Assembly: GCF_001649575.2 (NCBI RefSeq)
Contig: NC_051433.1
Coordinates: 11,296,588 to 11,360,587 of the forward strand
Source: Kryptolebias marmoratus
Lineage: Eukaryota; Chordata; Actinopteri; Cyprinodontiformes; Rivulidae
Length of the DNA: 64,000 bases
Direction of reading: 5' to 3'
In this document: positions 12,196-35,131 of the stretch, piece by piece
How positions within the stretch are numbered: position 1 is the first letter of the stretch
How the letters are laid out: every line of letters begins with the position of its first letter
Made by a program: the position numbers and the translations under genes
The notes under the pieces: generated by a model
Told to the model about the DNA's origin: nothing
Databases searched by the model: none
What the model saw: the letters and a program-made list of their open reading frames with translations, nothing else

Positions 12196-13839
12196 CAGTG
12201 TTTTCTGTTCAAATAGTTCTCAAAGCCTCTTTAAATGCCTTAGTGTTACTCGATGCGGAGCTCTGATACCCCCACATGTACCCCCTCCCCTTATTTTTCA
12301 CCTCAAACAGACCCTGAAGCACCCCCTTTTTCTGGCTTTTCTTGGTGTTATGCAGTGAAAGTACAGTGAGCTCCAGATTTTTTTTTTTTATTCTCCCCTC
12401 CCCCCCTTTCCGAGCCCAGTATTGATTGATGCCTGTTTGATTAAATGCTTGGAGAGCGGGTGGGAGTTTTCTCCCGTTTTTAAAAGCCTCTGACCTTTGA
12501 TGTGCACACCCACTCAAAACTCACTGTACAGCTCAGGTGGGAATGACTCGCGCGAAACAATTTGAACCTTAACTACACACTCTGTACAGTCGTCGATGTG
12601 ACAAATCGTGCTGGCAACAGGAACTGCAGCTCAGGTCTCGGTACGCCTGAGGAAACGAAACGCTAAAAAAGAGAGACTGTTAAATTTAGGATTTCCAATT
12701 TGGCTCATTGCAGCGTCTGTCGATGCTGGATGCAGTTTGACTTCTCGAGCATTTGTTTGTCTCCGTCCTGTGCCATTATATCGTCATTATTTTATAACGT
12801 CCGTATTTCTTTATTTCCACTGTCTGTAAATGAACGCTACATGTGCCTGTGGAAATGTAACTCCCTGCGACTTCCTCTCTTTTCCCCTCCCCGATCTGTA
12901 CGGTTTTTCACTTAAAAATATATAAAGCTAATTTGTGCACCTGCAGCAAGACCTTATGCACGCATACACCTGTAATCAAACATGTAATGACACTTATTTC
13001 TGCCCAGCTGGGAGATTTCAAACACCGAGCGGAAGTAAGGCGAGGGGCATCACTCCCCAGGTGTTTTTTTATTATTTTTTTTTTCTGTGAACAGGTGGGA
13101 TTTTAGAGGCAAGCTCAGGGAGTGGGTCTCCACAGAGCAGCACGAGCCTGTTAAAACTCACGGGCGAATCGTACACTCTCTGCTTTGACAGATTTACTTT
13201 TTTTGCCAAAAATAAAAGATTTCAAAAAAAAAAAAAAACAAAGGGAAAAAATAAAAATTTGGACTAGCTTGGGGATGAGAGGGAGGGGTCGTCTTAAAAT
13301 AAACAGAAGGAGGGTTTTAACGAAGCGGCGGCCCCCCTTCCTCTCCCGCCCCTCGCTGCCTCTGTGTTGGTGCGTCTCTGTGGGAAAGACGTGTGATTCT
13401 GTAGTCTGTAGTCTGGTGCTATGTGACCATGTTTGACAAGTGTGTTGGAAAAAAAAAAAGAAAAAAAGTTTAAAAAAAACTGCAACGTTTAGAGAAAAAA
13501 ATAAACCCGTCAAACTCAAACTGAAGTAAAAAAATATATATATCTAGGAATACAGCACTGTTGATAAGTCTGAGAAATGTATTTTTACTTTTATTTATTT
13601 ACTTTTTTTGGTTTAATTTCTGTGTGGGTGTGAATGTTTGTTTGCGTGGAAGATTTAGCTCCTCCTTTTTTTTTTTTTTCTTTCCTTTTTTTTTGGGCGC
13701 TAGTCCATGTTGCTCCATTCTTTTGTACAGATGAAGCTAAAAGAAAAAAAAAAAAAAAGAAGAGGGCAAAATTTGTAAAATATTGTGTCTGTGACTCCTT
13801 GTAAAATATTTTCAAATTGTTTATTACAGAGAATCAGTT

Positions 13840-13845
13840 ATTAAA
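13840..13845 (+). terminator. cacna2d2: Poly(A) signal ATTAAA of cacna2d2
   Basis: ATTAAA is followed within 40 bases by a GT-rich stretch (13875-13890) suited to a downstream element. It is the last plausible + strand signal before the convergent abhd14b gene. The assignment is inferred from position. Confidence 0.55.
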
Positions 13846-13869
13846 TAATGTTCATATTTTTCACTTCAC

Positions 13870-14845
13870 TTCACTGGTGTGTGGTGTGTTTTATTCACGA
13901 GCTCGTGGTCGATTTACAGTGAAGACAGAAAGTGGACTTTAGAAAACTCAACAATCAAAACGCGTACATCAACTCCAACCCCAGCGGATGATTTAGGTTG
14001 GAACAAATATCTAAAACACCTCTGATGTTTGAGTACTTATTGTGTTTAGCTGTGAGTTATAAAATAATGTGCATCAACAATTCAACCATTTAAAACAATA
14101 AATTAATAAAATTAATATAAAGTAGAACCCACTTTAATCATAAAAACAGATTTGATATTCCGGGACATATACTTCAAACCTTTAAGGGTGTTTTACAGTC
14201 ATTTCCTTGGGGTTTAATGTGAGAAAGTTTGATTATGAGACATTTAGTTTTATGCATTCTTTCACACTTTAGTTTTTAAGTATCTTGTCTCTTTCCACTG
14301 GCTTCCAGTTGCCAGGCAACGGAGACTCAGGTGTTGTGTGGATTAAACAGATGAAACTCAGGATGTTCGTTTAGGATCTTCAGGGATGCCGATGAACAGG
14401 TTTTTAAGACTTAAACTGATGTAGCTTTAGCTCAGTAATCTAAACAGACCTGCAGGTGAGATTGTGTGGGGAGTTAAAAGCTTCCTGCAGTGACTAAAAT
14501 TAACCACAAGGTGGCAGTAATTACAGGGCTGTGCTCTGGTTATGTAAAACTGTGAAGTTTGCTAATACAAAGGTTGTTACAAAAATGGTCTTTTTTGTTC
14601 CCACACAAGCTGCTAGCTGATGAATCAACAAAACGGTCGTTTCAGGCAACTCTTTGCGAATAAGCAAATATCCCCCAACATCTGTAAACCCTCTGCTGTG
14701 ATTGGTAAATCCGATCTGATTCGTCTGCATCACTAAACTGTCAGAATCATCATGTGCAGGAGGACTTTGTGGCTTAAATTCCACAAATTTTCTTTAATTC
14801 CTCATCTGTTATAGCATCCTCCTAGTTAGGGATCTCTCCACCCTT
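13870..14845 (-). other. abhd14b: abhd14b 3' UTR
   Basis: This lies between the abhd14b stop codon (14846-14848) and the - strand AATAAA at 13890-13895. Nothing else is recognisable in these 975 bases. Confidence 0.55.
13890..13895 (-). terminator. abhd14b: Poly(A) signal AATAAA of abhd14b
   Basis: TTTATT on the + strand reads AATAAA on the - strand, about 950 bases past the abhd14b stop. The predicted cleavage site (roughly 13865-13880) falls almost on top of that of cacna2d2. Confidence 0.55.
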
Positions 14846-16944
14846 TCACAGCAACCCCAGGAAGTCTGTGAGAGCTTTGTGCCAGGTGTCCGGGTCGTCC
14901 AGGTAACAGGGGTGACCCGCTCCCTTCATCACCACCACTTTGTGATTGGAGAGATTGCTCAGGTTACGGAGCGACACCTCCCCGAGCTGAGCGTCCTGGT
15001 CGCCGTAAACGATCAGCGCTGGAACCTAGGAATCCGTAAAGATAAAAAAAAAAAAATCAGATTAACCATTCCAGTGATTTCTCTTTCTGGATAAAATGTT
15101 TCAGAAATTGTCTTTTAAAAATCCCAGCCAATTGCTAAAACGATTTTTGCAGATGCCCCACAAGGATGTTGTGGTTAAAAATATAATTTGGCTGCATCCT
15201 CCAATTATCCTGTCATCATCAGAGGCTGCAGAAATTAGATTCACAACTGCTGAAGTTCCTCTTGAAAGAGGAGAGGAAGAGCGTGCATGCGCCAAGAGAC
15301 AAAAGTTTGCAGAGGAAGAGGAGCAAATCTTCACCCACACCTTTACACTCTGGTACTGCTCTGCGGTGAACTTCTCGGTGCAGATGGGAGCAACAGGGAT
15401 GTATCCTCGTATCAGAGACGGATGCTGCATCAGGAAAGGGAGGGAATACATCCCGCTGAGGGACGGGCTGATCACCACCGCCGGAGTCAAGCTCAGCTGC
15501 TCACACACCTCCTTCAGAAAGCCTGCGGGGGCCAGTTCTCCCACCGCTGCCGGCGCCTGGGCAGACTTGGACCGACCGAGTCCTGTAGCAGATTTATGGA
15601 AGTTTGGGAGGAAAGTTGTTAAAAAGCAAGACCAGGTTCTCCTCTTAAATGAATCTAGGGTCAAAAATCATTCATCATCATGGTGATTTAAAGGTATAAA
15701 AACCTCCAGAACTCCTCATGTTTTAATTTCTGGTTTTTTGACAGTTGCTTTTGCAGATTTATCATCCTTGCCTCAAAACCATAACCAGGCTGTCTGGTTT
15801 CCTGATTCGTTTCGATGAAGAAAATTTGAATTTCAACTAATTATTTTGTGTTTGTTAGCAAAATAGCTCACGAAACAGAGGACCAAATTTCAATGGCACT
15901 TTCACAAAGAAATTATTCGGTGTACAGCTACAAATAAAAAACTTTTGGATGGCCACCACAGCCAACTGAAAACAACAGAAGATTTGATAGAATTCAGTCA
16001 ATTTCACAAAAAATGAGGTAATATTTGGTTGGGATGTGCACTGGATGTACATCTATAACTGATTAACTTTTAGAGTTCTCAATCTATTTCAACATAAAAG
16101 CTAATCAAGCTTTACTCAACACAAAAATGACAATAACTCAGTAACTCATTTTTAACAGATATTGAGCTGATGTTAAGCGAGGTAGTAGCGGAGACTGATC
16201 CCCAACACAGACTCTGAGCGGGAGTTCTTGCATAACGTTATTTCTGAGGTTTGACTTCTCAACATGAAATGATCTGAGTTTAAAACTCCAGCACGAAAGG
16301 TGGCGGGAGACATGCATTCCTTTTATGATTAGTTTTATGACTGCCTTTAAGACAGATATGCTATCTGACACTGAAACTTGTTTTCCAGTTTTATGCTGGG
16401 ACTCGGTGATTCAGCATTTTTTGACACCTAAAACTGACTCCTATAAAAGCTCCTTTGTTCCTCCTTGGTTTTGCTTTTACTTTTGATAAGTAATGCACTT
16501 TGTTACGTTTATTGAAACACTCTTTATACAGGAAAACACATCCTGCAAGCACAAACGTGAGTACGATCACACTGATGACTTGGACTTTCCCATTAAGTCG
16601 TATTTGAAAACCTAATTTTACAAGGACTTTTTTTTAGGGTGTCTGGATGAGTCCGCCTGCTGCAGGTTTCATCTCTGCGCTCGTGCAGACCCGTGTGGGA
16701 GGCGGAAACGTTTGCTCGCGGCGGACGCACCTGGCAGGTCGATGGCGACCGCACGGCAGCCGGCTCTGGCCAGAGTCTCCAGAGTGCCGATGCTGAGCCA
16801 GTTCTCTGATGAGAAACGGATGCCGTGCAGAAGAAGAACCGACATCTTGGCGTCTCCCGTGGCAGGCTCGCCTTGTCTGTAGAAAAGTGGCTCTTTGCAG
16901 ACCGCCACCTGCACGCTCCCCTCGGTCATCTTAACGGCTGACAT
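14846..16944 (-). CDS. abhd14b: Alpha/beta-hydrolase domain-containing protein 14B (protein-lysine deacetylase)
   Basis: Coding exons on the - strand are 16944-16731, 15582-15341 and 15025-14846: 636 nt, 211 residues (human 210). The start at 16944 is chosen because the downstream residues align with the human N-terminus; an in-frame upstream ATG at 17025 would add an SSR-encoded leucine run and lies 5' of an excellent acceptor (TTCTCTGTAG). Conserved blocks are [60 protein letters not shown] and [11 protein letters not shown]. By alignment with human (S111, D162, H188), the catalytic triad is S112, D163 and H190. Human ABHD14B is a cytosolic/nuclear hydrolase first found as a CCG1/TAFII250-interacting factor and later shown to deacetylate lysines, passing acetyl to CoA. 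The gene converges on cacna2d2 and diverges from mst1. The companion ABHD14A is not in this window. Confidence 0.95.
15847..16325 (+). repeat. Interspersed repeat family R1, copy A
   Basis: This is one of seven diverged copies of a 0.3-0.45-kb dispersed repeat. Landmarks in order are GTTAGCAAAAT.GCTCA, a GATTAACTTTTAGAGT block, AATAACTCAGTAACTCA, GAGGTAGTAGCGGAGA, CCCCAACACAGA and GGTGGCGGGAGACATGCATT. This copy lies in an abhd14b intron. No coding capacity is evident. Confidence 0.7.
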
Positions 16945-16967
16945 CCTACAGAGAAGCCGCAGATGTA

Positions 16968-16972
<5 letters not shown>

Positions 16973-16998
<26 letters not shown>

Positions 16999-17003
16999 AA
17001 GAA
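16973..17003 (-). repeat. (GAA/TTC)n microsatellite in the abhd14b acceptor tract
   Basis: A run of GAA triplets on the + strand reads as (CTT)n on the - strand, about 25-55 bases before the acceptor TTCTCTGTAG that precedes the abhd14b start-codon exon. Confidence 0.85.
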
Positions 17004-17154
17004 AGTAAACATAAGAACAGTTCAATCTGTTTGTAAAACTTTCAAAAGCAGCTTAATAATTTTGGAAATTACAACCATTCTGTAGTTTCAAGACAATTTC
17101 CTACATTCTTCTTTTCTTTGTTGTTTAAGACAAATTACAATTGTGTGTGTGTGT

Positions 17155-17485
17155 TTGGGGGTTTGTCTGTTAGCAAAATATCTCATGAACGACTGGACGG
17201 ATTTCAATGAAACTTTCCGAAAGCAATCATCGGTTGCAGATCTGCAACTGATTACCTTCTGGAGTCAATCCAGGTCAAGATGGCCGCCCCAACCGACTGC
17301 CATCACACTGAAATCGCTCTAACTCAGTAGGTTTTTAGAGACACCGAGCTCGAATTTGTCGCGGCAGTAACTGAGAGTCGTTGCCAACACGTCCCCCGAG
17401 CGACACGACATTTTTTTTTTTTCAAGGTTTGACTGAAACCACACCTCCATTTGTTATGGTGGCGGGCGATACGCATTCCTTGAAG
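17155..17485 (+). repeat. Interspersed repeat family R1, copy B
   Basis: It shares GTTAGCAAAATATCTCATGA, GGACGGATTTCAATGAAACT, GTCAAGATGGCCGC, CTCTAACTCAG and GGTGGCGGGCGATACGCATT with the other copies. It lies in the first intron of abhd14b. Confidence 0.7.
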
Positions 17486-17798
17486 AAAGCTAGAGGGATC
17501 CAATCAGCAACAAGAAGCCGCTGCAGCCGCTGCAGGCTCAGATAAGGCCTGCATTAGTCGCACTTTTTCTTTGCACAGCGTTTCTGTTAGTTGTCTCCTC
17601 TTAAAAACAACAACAACAAAAAAAAAAAGTCCACCCTCCCTCGGCCTGCCGTCCACTTTTGAGTCTGATCGAAGTCCAGATCATTTTATTTGTGACAGAT
17701 CAACATCCTGACTGACACACACTGCACATTCTGCACACTTCAACCCCAAAACGCGATGGCCGCCGATGGGGGGAGGGTTCCTGCTCCTGCTCCTTACC

Positions 17799-17880
17799 TG
17801 AAGGCTGCTGTTCAGCGAAAGTGAAGAAGATCCGTGAAGCTGCTGAAGTTTCACTTTAACTCCCGGAAAAAAGAAAAAAA
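17799..17880 (-). other. abhd14b: abhd14b 5' non-coding exon (predicted)
   Basis: On the - strand the sequence reads into a strong donor, AGCCTTCAG|GTAAGG, with the exon ending at 17799. It pairs naturally with the acceptor just upstream of the abhd14b start codon. The 5' limit is a guess; there is no ATG-led frame of note. RNA evidence would be needed to fix the TSS. Confidence 0.5.
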
Positions 17881-18285
17881 AAAGACCCAAAAAACAGTCT
17901 GGAAATTTCCCTACTGACGTCTAGCGTCTGCTGAGAGAACTGCGTCTGACCTGCAGACACACACGCGCTGGTGTGTCTCCTGTCTCCCTGATTAATGATT
18001 AATCAGTGCATTGATTGGCTGTTTGGGGGAACTGATTGAGACCACTGTTTGGACAGGAGCTCAGTGTTCACGTGTGGGTGGCCATGGTTTACTCTGAATC
18101 TCGTCTTGTCTGACTTTCACTGAGGACTTCTAACATCCTGCTGAAGTTTTGTGCCTAAGTTTGATGTCAGACATTTACCATCTAAACCCCCCCTCGTAGA
18201 AGAAATCCATCAGAGCAGAGAAACCTCAAGCTCAAACTTCAGTCAGCTGTTTTACAAGAAGCTTTCCTTCCACCGGGGACAAACA
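17881..18285. promoter_or_regulatory. Shared 5' region between divergent abhd14b and mst1
   Basis: Only about 400 bases separate the predicted abhd14b first exon (- strand) from the mst1 start codon (+ strand). The interval contains an HNF1-like palindrome (17991-18003) and an inverted CCAAT box (ATTGG, 18013-18017). No clear TATA box is seen. That both genes start here is an inference. Confidence 0.5.
17991..18003. promoter_or_regulatory. HNF1-like palindromic site
   Basis: The sequence ATTAATGATTAAT matches the HNF1 consensus GTTAATNATTAAC at 11 of 13 positions, with perfect half-site spacing. It lies 283 bp upstream of the mst1 ATG. MST1 is made mainly in liver, so an HNF1 site would be functionally sensible. 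Binding is inferred from sequence only. Confidence 0.5.
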
Positions 18286-30117
<11,832 letters not shown>

Positions 30118-30170
30118 AGGCAACACAGGCCTGATCAAATCCATCAGACCAGAGTTTAACTTTTAAAACC

Positions 30171-30176
30171 ATTAAA
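30171..30176 (+). terminator. mst1: Poly(A) signal ATTAAA of mst1
   Basis: This is the first poly(A)-type hexamer after the mst1 stop, 54 bases downstream, giving a very short 3' UTR. Human MST1 also has a short 3' UTR. Later hexamers exist, so longer transcripts cannot be excluded. Confidence 0.5.
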
Positions 30177-30179
30177 GCT

Positions 30180-33148
30180 ACATTTCAAGGTGTATAATTC
30201 CAGTTTAGTACAAGTTAAACCTCTACAATATTACTATGTCATAATGAGACAAATCTTTACTTTATTTGTGTAAAAAATGCACATATCACAATGTTTTTTT
30301 TGTCCTTATTTTTGCTTTAAAATAATCTTTATTTGCAGTTAGTGTTGGAGATTTATTCTGAAAAAAATCTAAGTGGTTATTAGAATGGATACTTCATTTA
30401 TGTGAAGTAGTAATTTGTTTCAAGTATTTTCAATGTGCATTTTAAAGTTTAAAAAAAGCAGTAAATATTCAGATTTTTCTTGAATTATGAAGATATGAGA
30501 AAATAGAAGTAAAAATCACAGGAAAAGACGAAAACATTTCTGTGAAATTAAGTTGTTTTTTTAAAAAATGTTTGTTTTTTAATACAAAGAGACTTTAAAT
30601 TCATGTTGAAATTGATCATAAGTTTCCTGACATCTAGTTTTAGTTAATAACTGAACGTTGAAATTTTAACTTTTTATGCATTTTATAATTTAGATGTAAC
30701 TTGGGGAAATTTCAATATAAAAACAATACATGTCAGCAGTTTTAGGTGACATTTTCTGTATGAATACAGCCATTACTGTGTTTTCATTGATTATTTACTA
30801 CATTTTTTAAAATAAATTATTTTCTTCTGCTTACAACTACAGCTTTAAAAGAAAAAAGAAAGTTTTTTAACCTGCTGCTAAACATCATTGCTCTCAGTAA
30901 GAATTTGCCCTGCCCGCTGATTAACGACTAAAAGTGTTTTAAAACGAGGATGAAATGAATTACAGCCCCTCTGGTTCGGGGGAGAACAACAGCAGCCGAT
31001 TGACCTCCAGCGACAGAGAAGCAGCAGAAGTTTACAGCGGTTTTAAAGATTCGAACATCCCCCGTAAACGCGCCCATTACCACAAAACTGAGCGCCTCCC
31101 CTGCTTCGCCTTGGCATTGAATGGAGCTCCGAAATACATTCTTTGCCCCCAGCCTCTAAAAGAAATCCCTCCTCTGCCTGTCTTTTGATGCCTGCCCCCA
31201 CCTCTAAAGACATGCCTTTGTGCCTTATGCAGAACTGTATGCGCTGCACATTCTTTCTTGTTCTATAGGAGGATTTTTGTAACCCGGTCCTGATGAGCCC
31301 ACGGAATTCAGCTTAAATAAACCTCAAGATCAGAGTCCAACCGAATCTCAGCCTGCAGAGGGCCACTGAACTCACTCATATGCACACACACACACTCAGA
31401 AAGTCTCTCCCCTGAATACCCTCCCCCGCCTCTCTACCTTTATTCCCCACTGTCTTTTTCGTGTTGATTTTTTTTTTTTACAACAAAATTTCACTTTTTC
31501 ACCGTCTGGAAGTGAAAGATTGACAGTTATTCTCTTCACTTTCAATGAGTAATACTTATAAAAGATGACTAATCAGATTCATATATGACTACCAGTTTTC
31601 AGTAACGTTTGCCTAACGTTCTGGGAAAGCTGACTAAAATTTTATTCGACGTTGCTGCAGAAAGATGCAAATGTTTTCTTTGTTGATTTATTTTGTGCAA
31701 CTTACGATAACCTGAGAAAAAGCATATAGTTTTAATCAGTTAAACACCACTCGCTTGGTGCTCTTGCATTGTGTAATATTGTGCTTTCTCTGGACATTTA
31801 CTCTGAGGGTTTTTGAGTTTCATCATGCAACTGCACTGCAACCAAAGAAAAAAAAAAAACTGCTTCATCTTCGTAACCTAAAGCTTTATATTCTGATCTC
31901 ATGCCAGGAATGCTCACCTGACATGACTCCATGAGAGGTTCGAGCATTAGCCGCCCCCCTGCAATGTGTGCTCACCGTGGTCCCAGCATTCTCATCTCAG
32001 TTTTTCACTTCATGTAAACAGAAACGGTTTAAGCAGAATACGAACAAGGGAAAGAAAAGGATAATAGATAGATAGATAGAATCAGTTAGAAAAGATGAGC
32101 TGAAACAGAGATATTTAAGGAGAAGATAGGTAGGTTTTTATTTTGGTCCACTTCGGGGAGCTTTGGATTGTGAATTTCAATTTCATTGTTGAAAATATCA
32201 ATACATGCACTTTCAAGACAGTCCCTGAATTACATGAAAACAATTAAAACACTGGAAAGTGCAACTTTAAACATGCAAAATGACAAAAACAAATGTATTT
32301 TTCTGTACCACTTTACAATTAAAAGTACCTTTTTATAAAGGTTTTTTTTTCTAAACTTTTTATTTTCCAATAGCTGTCCTATATAAAGATGTCCACAGAT
32401 TTAAAGGTTTTATTAATGCTTTATGAATGTGTTATTCAAGCGTTTGTAAAGACATTATAAAGCATTAATAAGCATTTTAAACACTGTAGATACATTGAAG
32501 CAGGCTTACTATTCAGCAAGATCAAGTGCTGTGCCTTAATCTATACAGGTAAATATTATTTTTCTTTTTTTTTCTTTTTTCTCGTTGCTCAGCTTAACTA
32601 AACTTCATACACAAAACGAACTTTGTGTCTACAGAAGAGCACAGAGCTTTCACGCATGCAACTCAAATGTTTGACGTTTACAGCCCAAATGTTAAAGAGT
32701 ACAAATAAACCGTGAGGAGAGCAGAGGTAAATGCTGCCTCACTATCAGGCAAGAAACAAATCAGTGTTGTCCCTTTCATGTCATGCTGTACTTCCTAAAG
32801 TTGGGGCTGGGAACCCCGCTGTGGGTCACAAAAACAGCAAGTGTGGCGTCTTAAAATGATAAGCAGGAATCAAATAAAATCTTAAGACAATTCCATTTTG
32901 CCATAACTGTCACCAACTACAAAAACAGCAGTAATAAACTGATTTTAAAAAATACTTTATTAGTTAAATAGGTTGTCTCTATGTCCTTATTTTTTGGCTC
33001 ATTATCAGTGTTCAAACAGCAGGAGGTGGACATCTTTGCTGATTTTGTTTTCTGCCCTGTAACTAGTTTACCAACTGCAGCTTTCACTATTTTTAGTAAC
33101 TGGTAAAAGTACCTTTATTGTGACCTGTTTCCCACCTACAGGAGCATG

Positions 33149-33183
<35 letters not shown>

Positions 33184-33820
33184 ATGTTTGCATATTTGCA
33201 TGTGGCACATGATTGATTGACCGAGCCAGCCAAACAAACAAACGCACAACAAGTGGTTGCTGGGGGGGGGGCATTTTGCCCTGGGACGAGCTCCTTTGAT
33301 GTCGCGCTCCTTTATGAGTGGCGGAGTTAATGATAGCGTGTATCTGTCCTGCCCGAGGTGGAGGTGGAGGTGGGGGGAGAGATAACAGCAGGGAAACCTC
33401 TGCTTGAAGCTGTGCAGACGGTCCTGCTCTTCTCTCTCTCTGGTCTTTTGCAGAAGCAAACCGAGCCGTTTTCTCCCTTCTTTGGGGAACTTCCCAGCCA
33501 CCCACCCCCCTCTCCCCTCTCCTCTCCTCCTTCCTTTCAGACCCCCACTTTGAGAACCCCGGAACCAGACCCTCCAGTCTAATGCCCGTCTCTCTTTCCT
33601 CTCCCCCCCACCACCTTTTTTTTTCTCTCCCTCTCAAGTGGGTGGTCCGGTGAGCTGCTCGGGGCGGGGTCCTCTGTTTTCAACCCTCCTACCCCCTCGT
33701 TCCGTCTTGGAACATGCTTTAATAGAGAAAGTATGCAATGCATACTGCTCTGCTGCAACCCCCCACTACACTGCATCTGGGGTATTCGTGACTGGACGTC
33801 TGGGGGGATCACACACACAT
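30180..33820. other. Intergenic, mst1 to hmga
   Basis: No gene is recognisable. It is A/T-rich to about 33 kb, then purine/pyrimidine-biased with (TG)n at 33151-33179 and C/T-rich stretches at 33480-33640 that produce spurious open frames. A short inverted repeat lies at 32411-32470. Confidence 0.6.
32411..32470. repeat. Short inverted repeat (hairpin, MITE-like)
   Basis: The arms TATTAATGCTTTATGAATG (32411-32429) and its near-complement (32453-32470) are separated by 23 bases. Similar TTAATGCTTTATAA motifs are widespread in fish DNA, so a small MITE remnant is likely. Confidence 0.5.
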
Positions 33821-33824
<4 letters not shown>

Positions 33825-33872
<48 letters not shown>

Positions 33873-34033
33873 TCATTCCAGCCAATGAGACAGTCGATAC
33901 ACTCAGATTTTCAGACTTGTGCAGGAGCACAAAGTGGACGGAGTGTGTGTGTGTGCATGGGAGTGTGTGTGTGCGCGCGTGTGTGTGTGAGAGAGAGAGA
34001 GAACCTCCAGGTAAAACAGCGAACCGACTTAAG
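33825..34033 (+). promoter_or_regulatory. hmga 5' region: (GA)n repeat, CCAAT box and predicted first exon end
   Basis: A (GA)20 run (33825-33864) is followed by a CCAAT box (AGCCAATGAG, 33879-33888), then (GT)n and (GA)n tracts and a strong donor CTTAAG|GTAAGT, placing a non-coding exon end at 34033. HMGA genes carry 5' non-coding exons, and human HMGA2 has a polymorphic TC dinucleotide repeat in its 5' region. The TSS is not defined by the sequence. Confidence 0.45.
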
Positions 34034-35131
34034 GTAAGTTGAGCTTCCTCCGCTGTGCCGCGCGCGTGCACGACCGGGACCGGGCTGAACATGGAGCCCC
34101 GCAGGCTGAACGTATACATGCTGTGGGCTCTGCTGGGGGAAAAGGGGGAAGCTTCTGCACCTGTGTTCCTTGTCTTTTGTCCTTGGGAAAGTTTGTTCCA
34201 GCTCCATGATTTTCTCTCTCTCTTTTTTTTCTTTCTCCCCCCCCCTCCCGGACCTGTTGCGTTATCGCGCACCCCCCTCTCCTCCTCCTCCTCCTCCTCT
34301 CACCTCCCTACCACCAAAAACCAAACACATTTTCTGTTCTTTTTTTTTTAAAAGATGGGTTGCGCAAGTGATGGAAACAGAAGAAAAAAGGAGAGAGAAC
34401 GAGAGAGAGAGAGGAGGCGAGGAAAGACTTTCCGCTTTAAAACGCCCCGATGGTGATGGCCTCCACGGTTGTTTTGGCGTCAACATGTGCCAGTTTACTC
34501 TCCGAGCCGCAGGAAGGCTTTTTTTTAAAAAAAAAAAGCAAAACAGAAAACAGCCTGCTTTCCGCGCAGCTCCTCTCTGAGCGCCGCGCAGGAAGAACGC
34601 GTGTTTCTGGTCACTGTTTGCCGCCCATATGCAGAAAGTACATTCAGTCCCGCACCGGACTGGCAGCAAACACAGGACTTGTTGAGTGGACGGAGAGGAG
34701 CACCTCGGAGCTTGTTGTTGTCCCCCCCTCCCTCCACCACACCAACCCCACCAGAGTCAGGGAGTTTAGAGGCGACGACGTCGTGCGTCTCGTCTCCCCC
34801 CCCCCCCNNNNNNNNNNNNNNNNNNNNNNNNNNNNNNNNNNNNNNNNNNNNNCCCCCCTTTCTTTAAAAAAAATAATAATAAAAAATTTGTGTCGGGGCG
34901 AAAGGACGCGTTTCTCAAATTACTCCCGACTTCCTGTATTTCGGGGCGGCCGTGCGTGCGCTTGATGGGTCGCGTTTTGGCAATTAGTGTTTTTGGCACA
35001 TTCCTCGCGGAGCCTCGAGGAGCTAAACGGCCACCTTGGGACGTTAAGCAGCAGCCTCGGTTTGTAGCTGATGTAGAAACAGAGCACACACACACTCACT
35101 CACTCACTCACTCACTCACTCACACACACAG
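34034..35131 (+). other. CpG-rich sequence in the hmga first intron
   Basis: GC- and CpG-rich sequence (34040-35010) looks like a promoter island extending into intron 1. It contains CTCC-rich runs and a sequencing gap. No coding sequence is identified; open frames here are low-complexity. Confidence 0.5.
34808..34852. other. Assembly gap (45 N)
   Basis: The Ns are bounded by C runs on both sides (34798-34807 and 34853-34858). The missing sequence is probably an unsequenced poly-C or GC-rich tract. Confidence 0.98.

Larger units (their letters stand above)
10041..13862 (+). other. cacna2d2: cacna2d2 3' UTR
   Basis: The stretch from the TAA to the probable cleavage site downstream of ATTAAA (13840-13845) is taken as the 3' UTR, about 3.8 kb. 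The boundary is inferred. It contains many T, A and G homopolymers and alternative AATAAA hexamers (for example 13211-13216) that could give shorter transcripts. A duplicated 210-bp segment (11775-12195) probably inflates its length. No coding sequence is recognisable. Confidence 0.65.

Noticed and set aside
15096..15686. 196-codon open frame on the + strand
   Set aside because: It is antisense to abhd14b exon 15341-15582, whose - strand product matches ABHD14B residue by residue.
16942..17025. N-terminal extension of abhd14b starting at 17025
   Set aside because: The extra residues are a leucine run encoded by a (CTT) microsatellite, and an acceptor AG lies right before the homologous start at 16944.
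33068..33637. 189-codon open frame on the - strand
   Set aside because: It is driven by purine/pyrimidine bias and a CA/GT repeat; there is no recognisable motif.
34450..34965. Open frame across the N-gap
   Set aside because: It includes unknown residues and runs through a CpG-rich non-coding region; there is no similarity to any protein I know.
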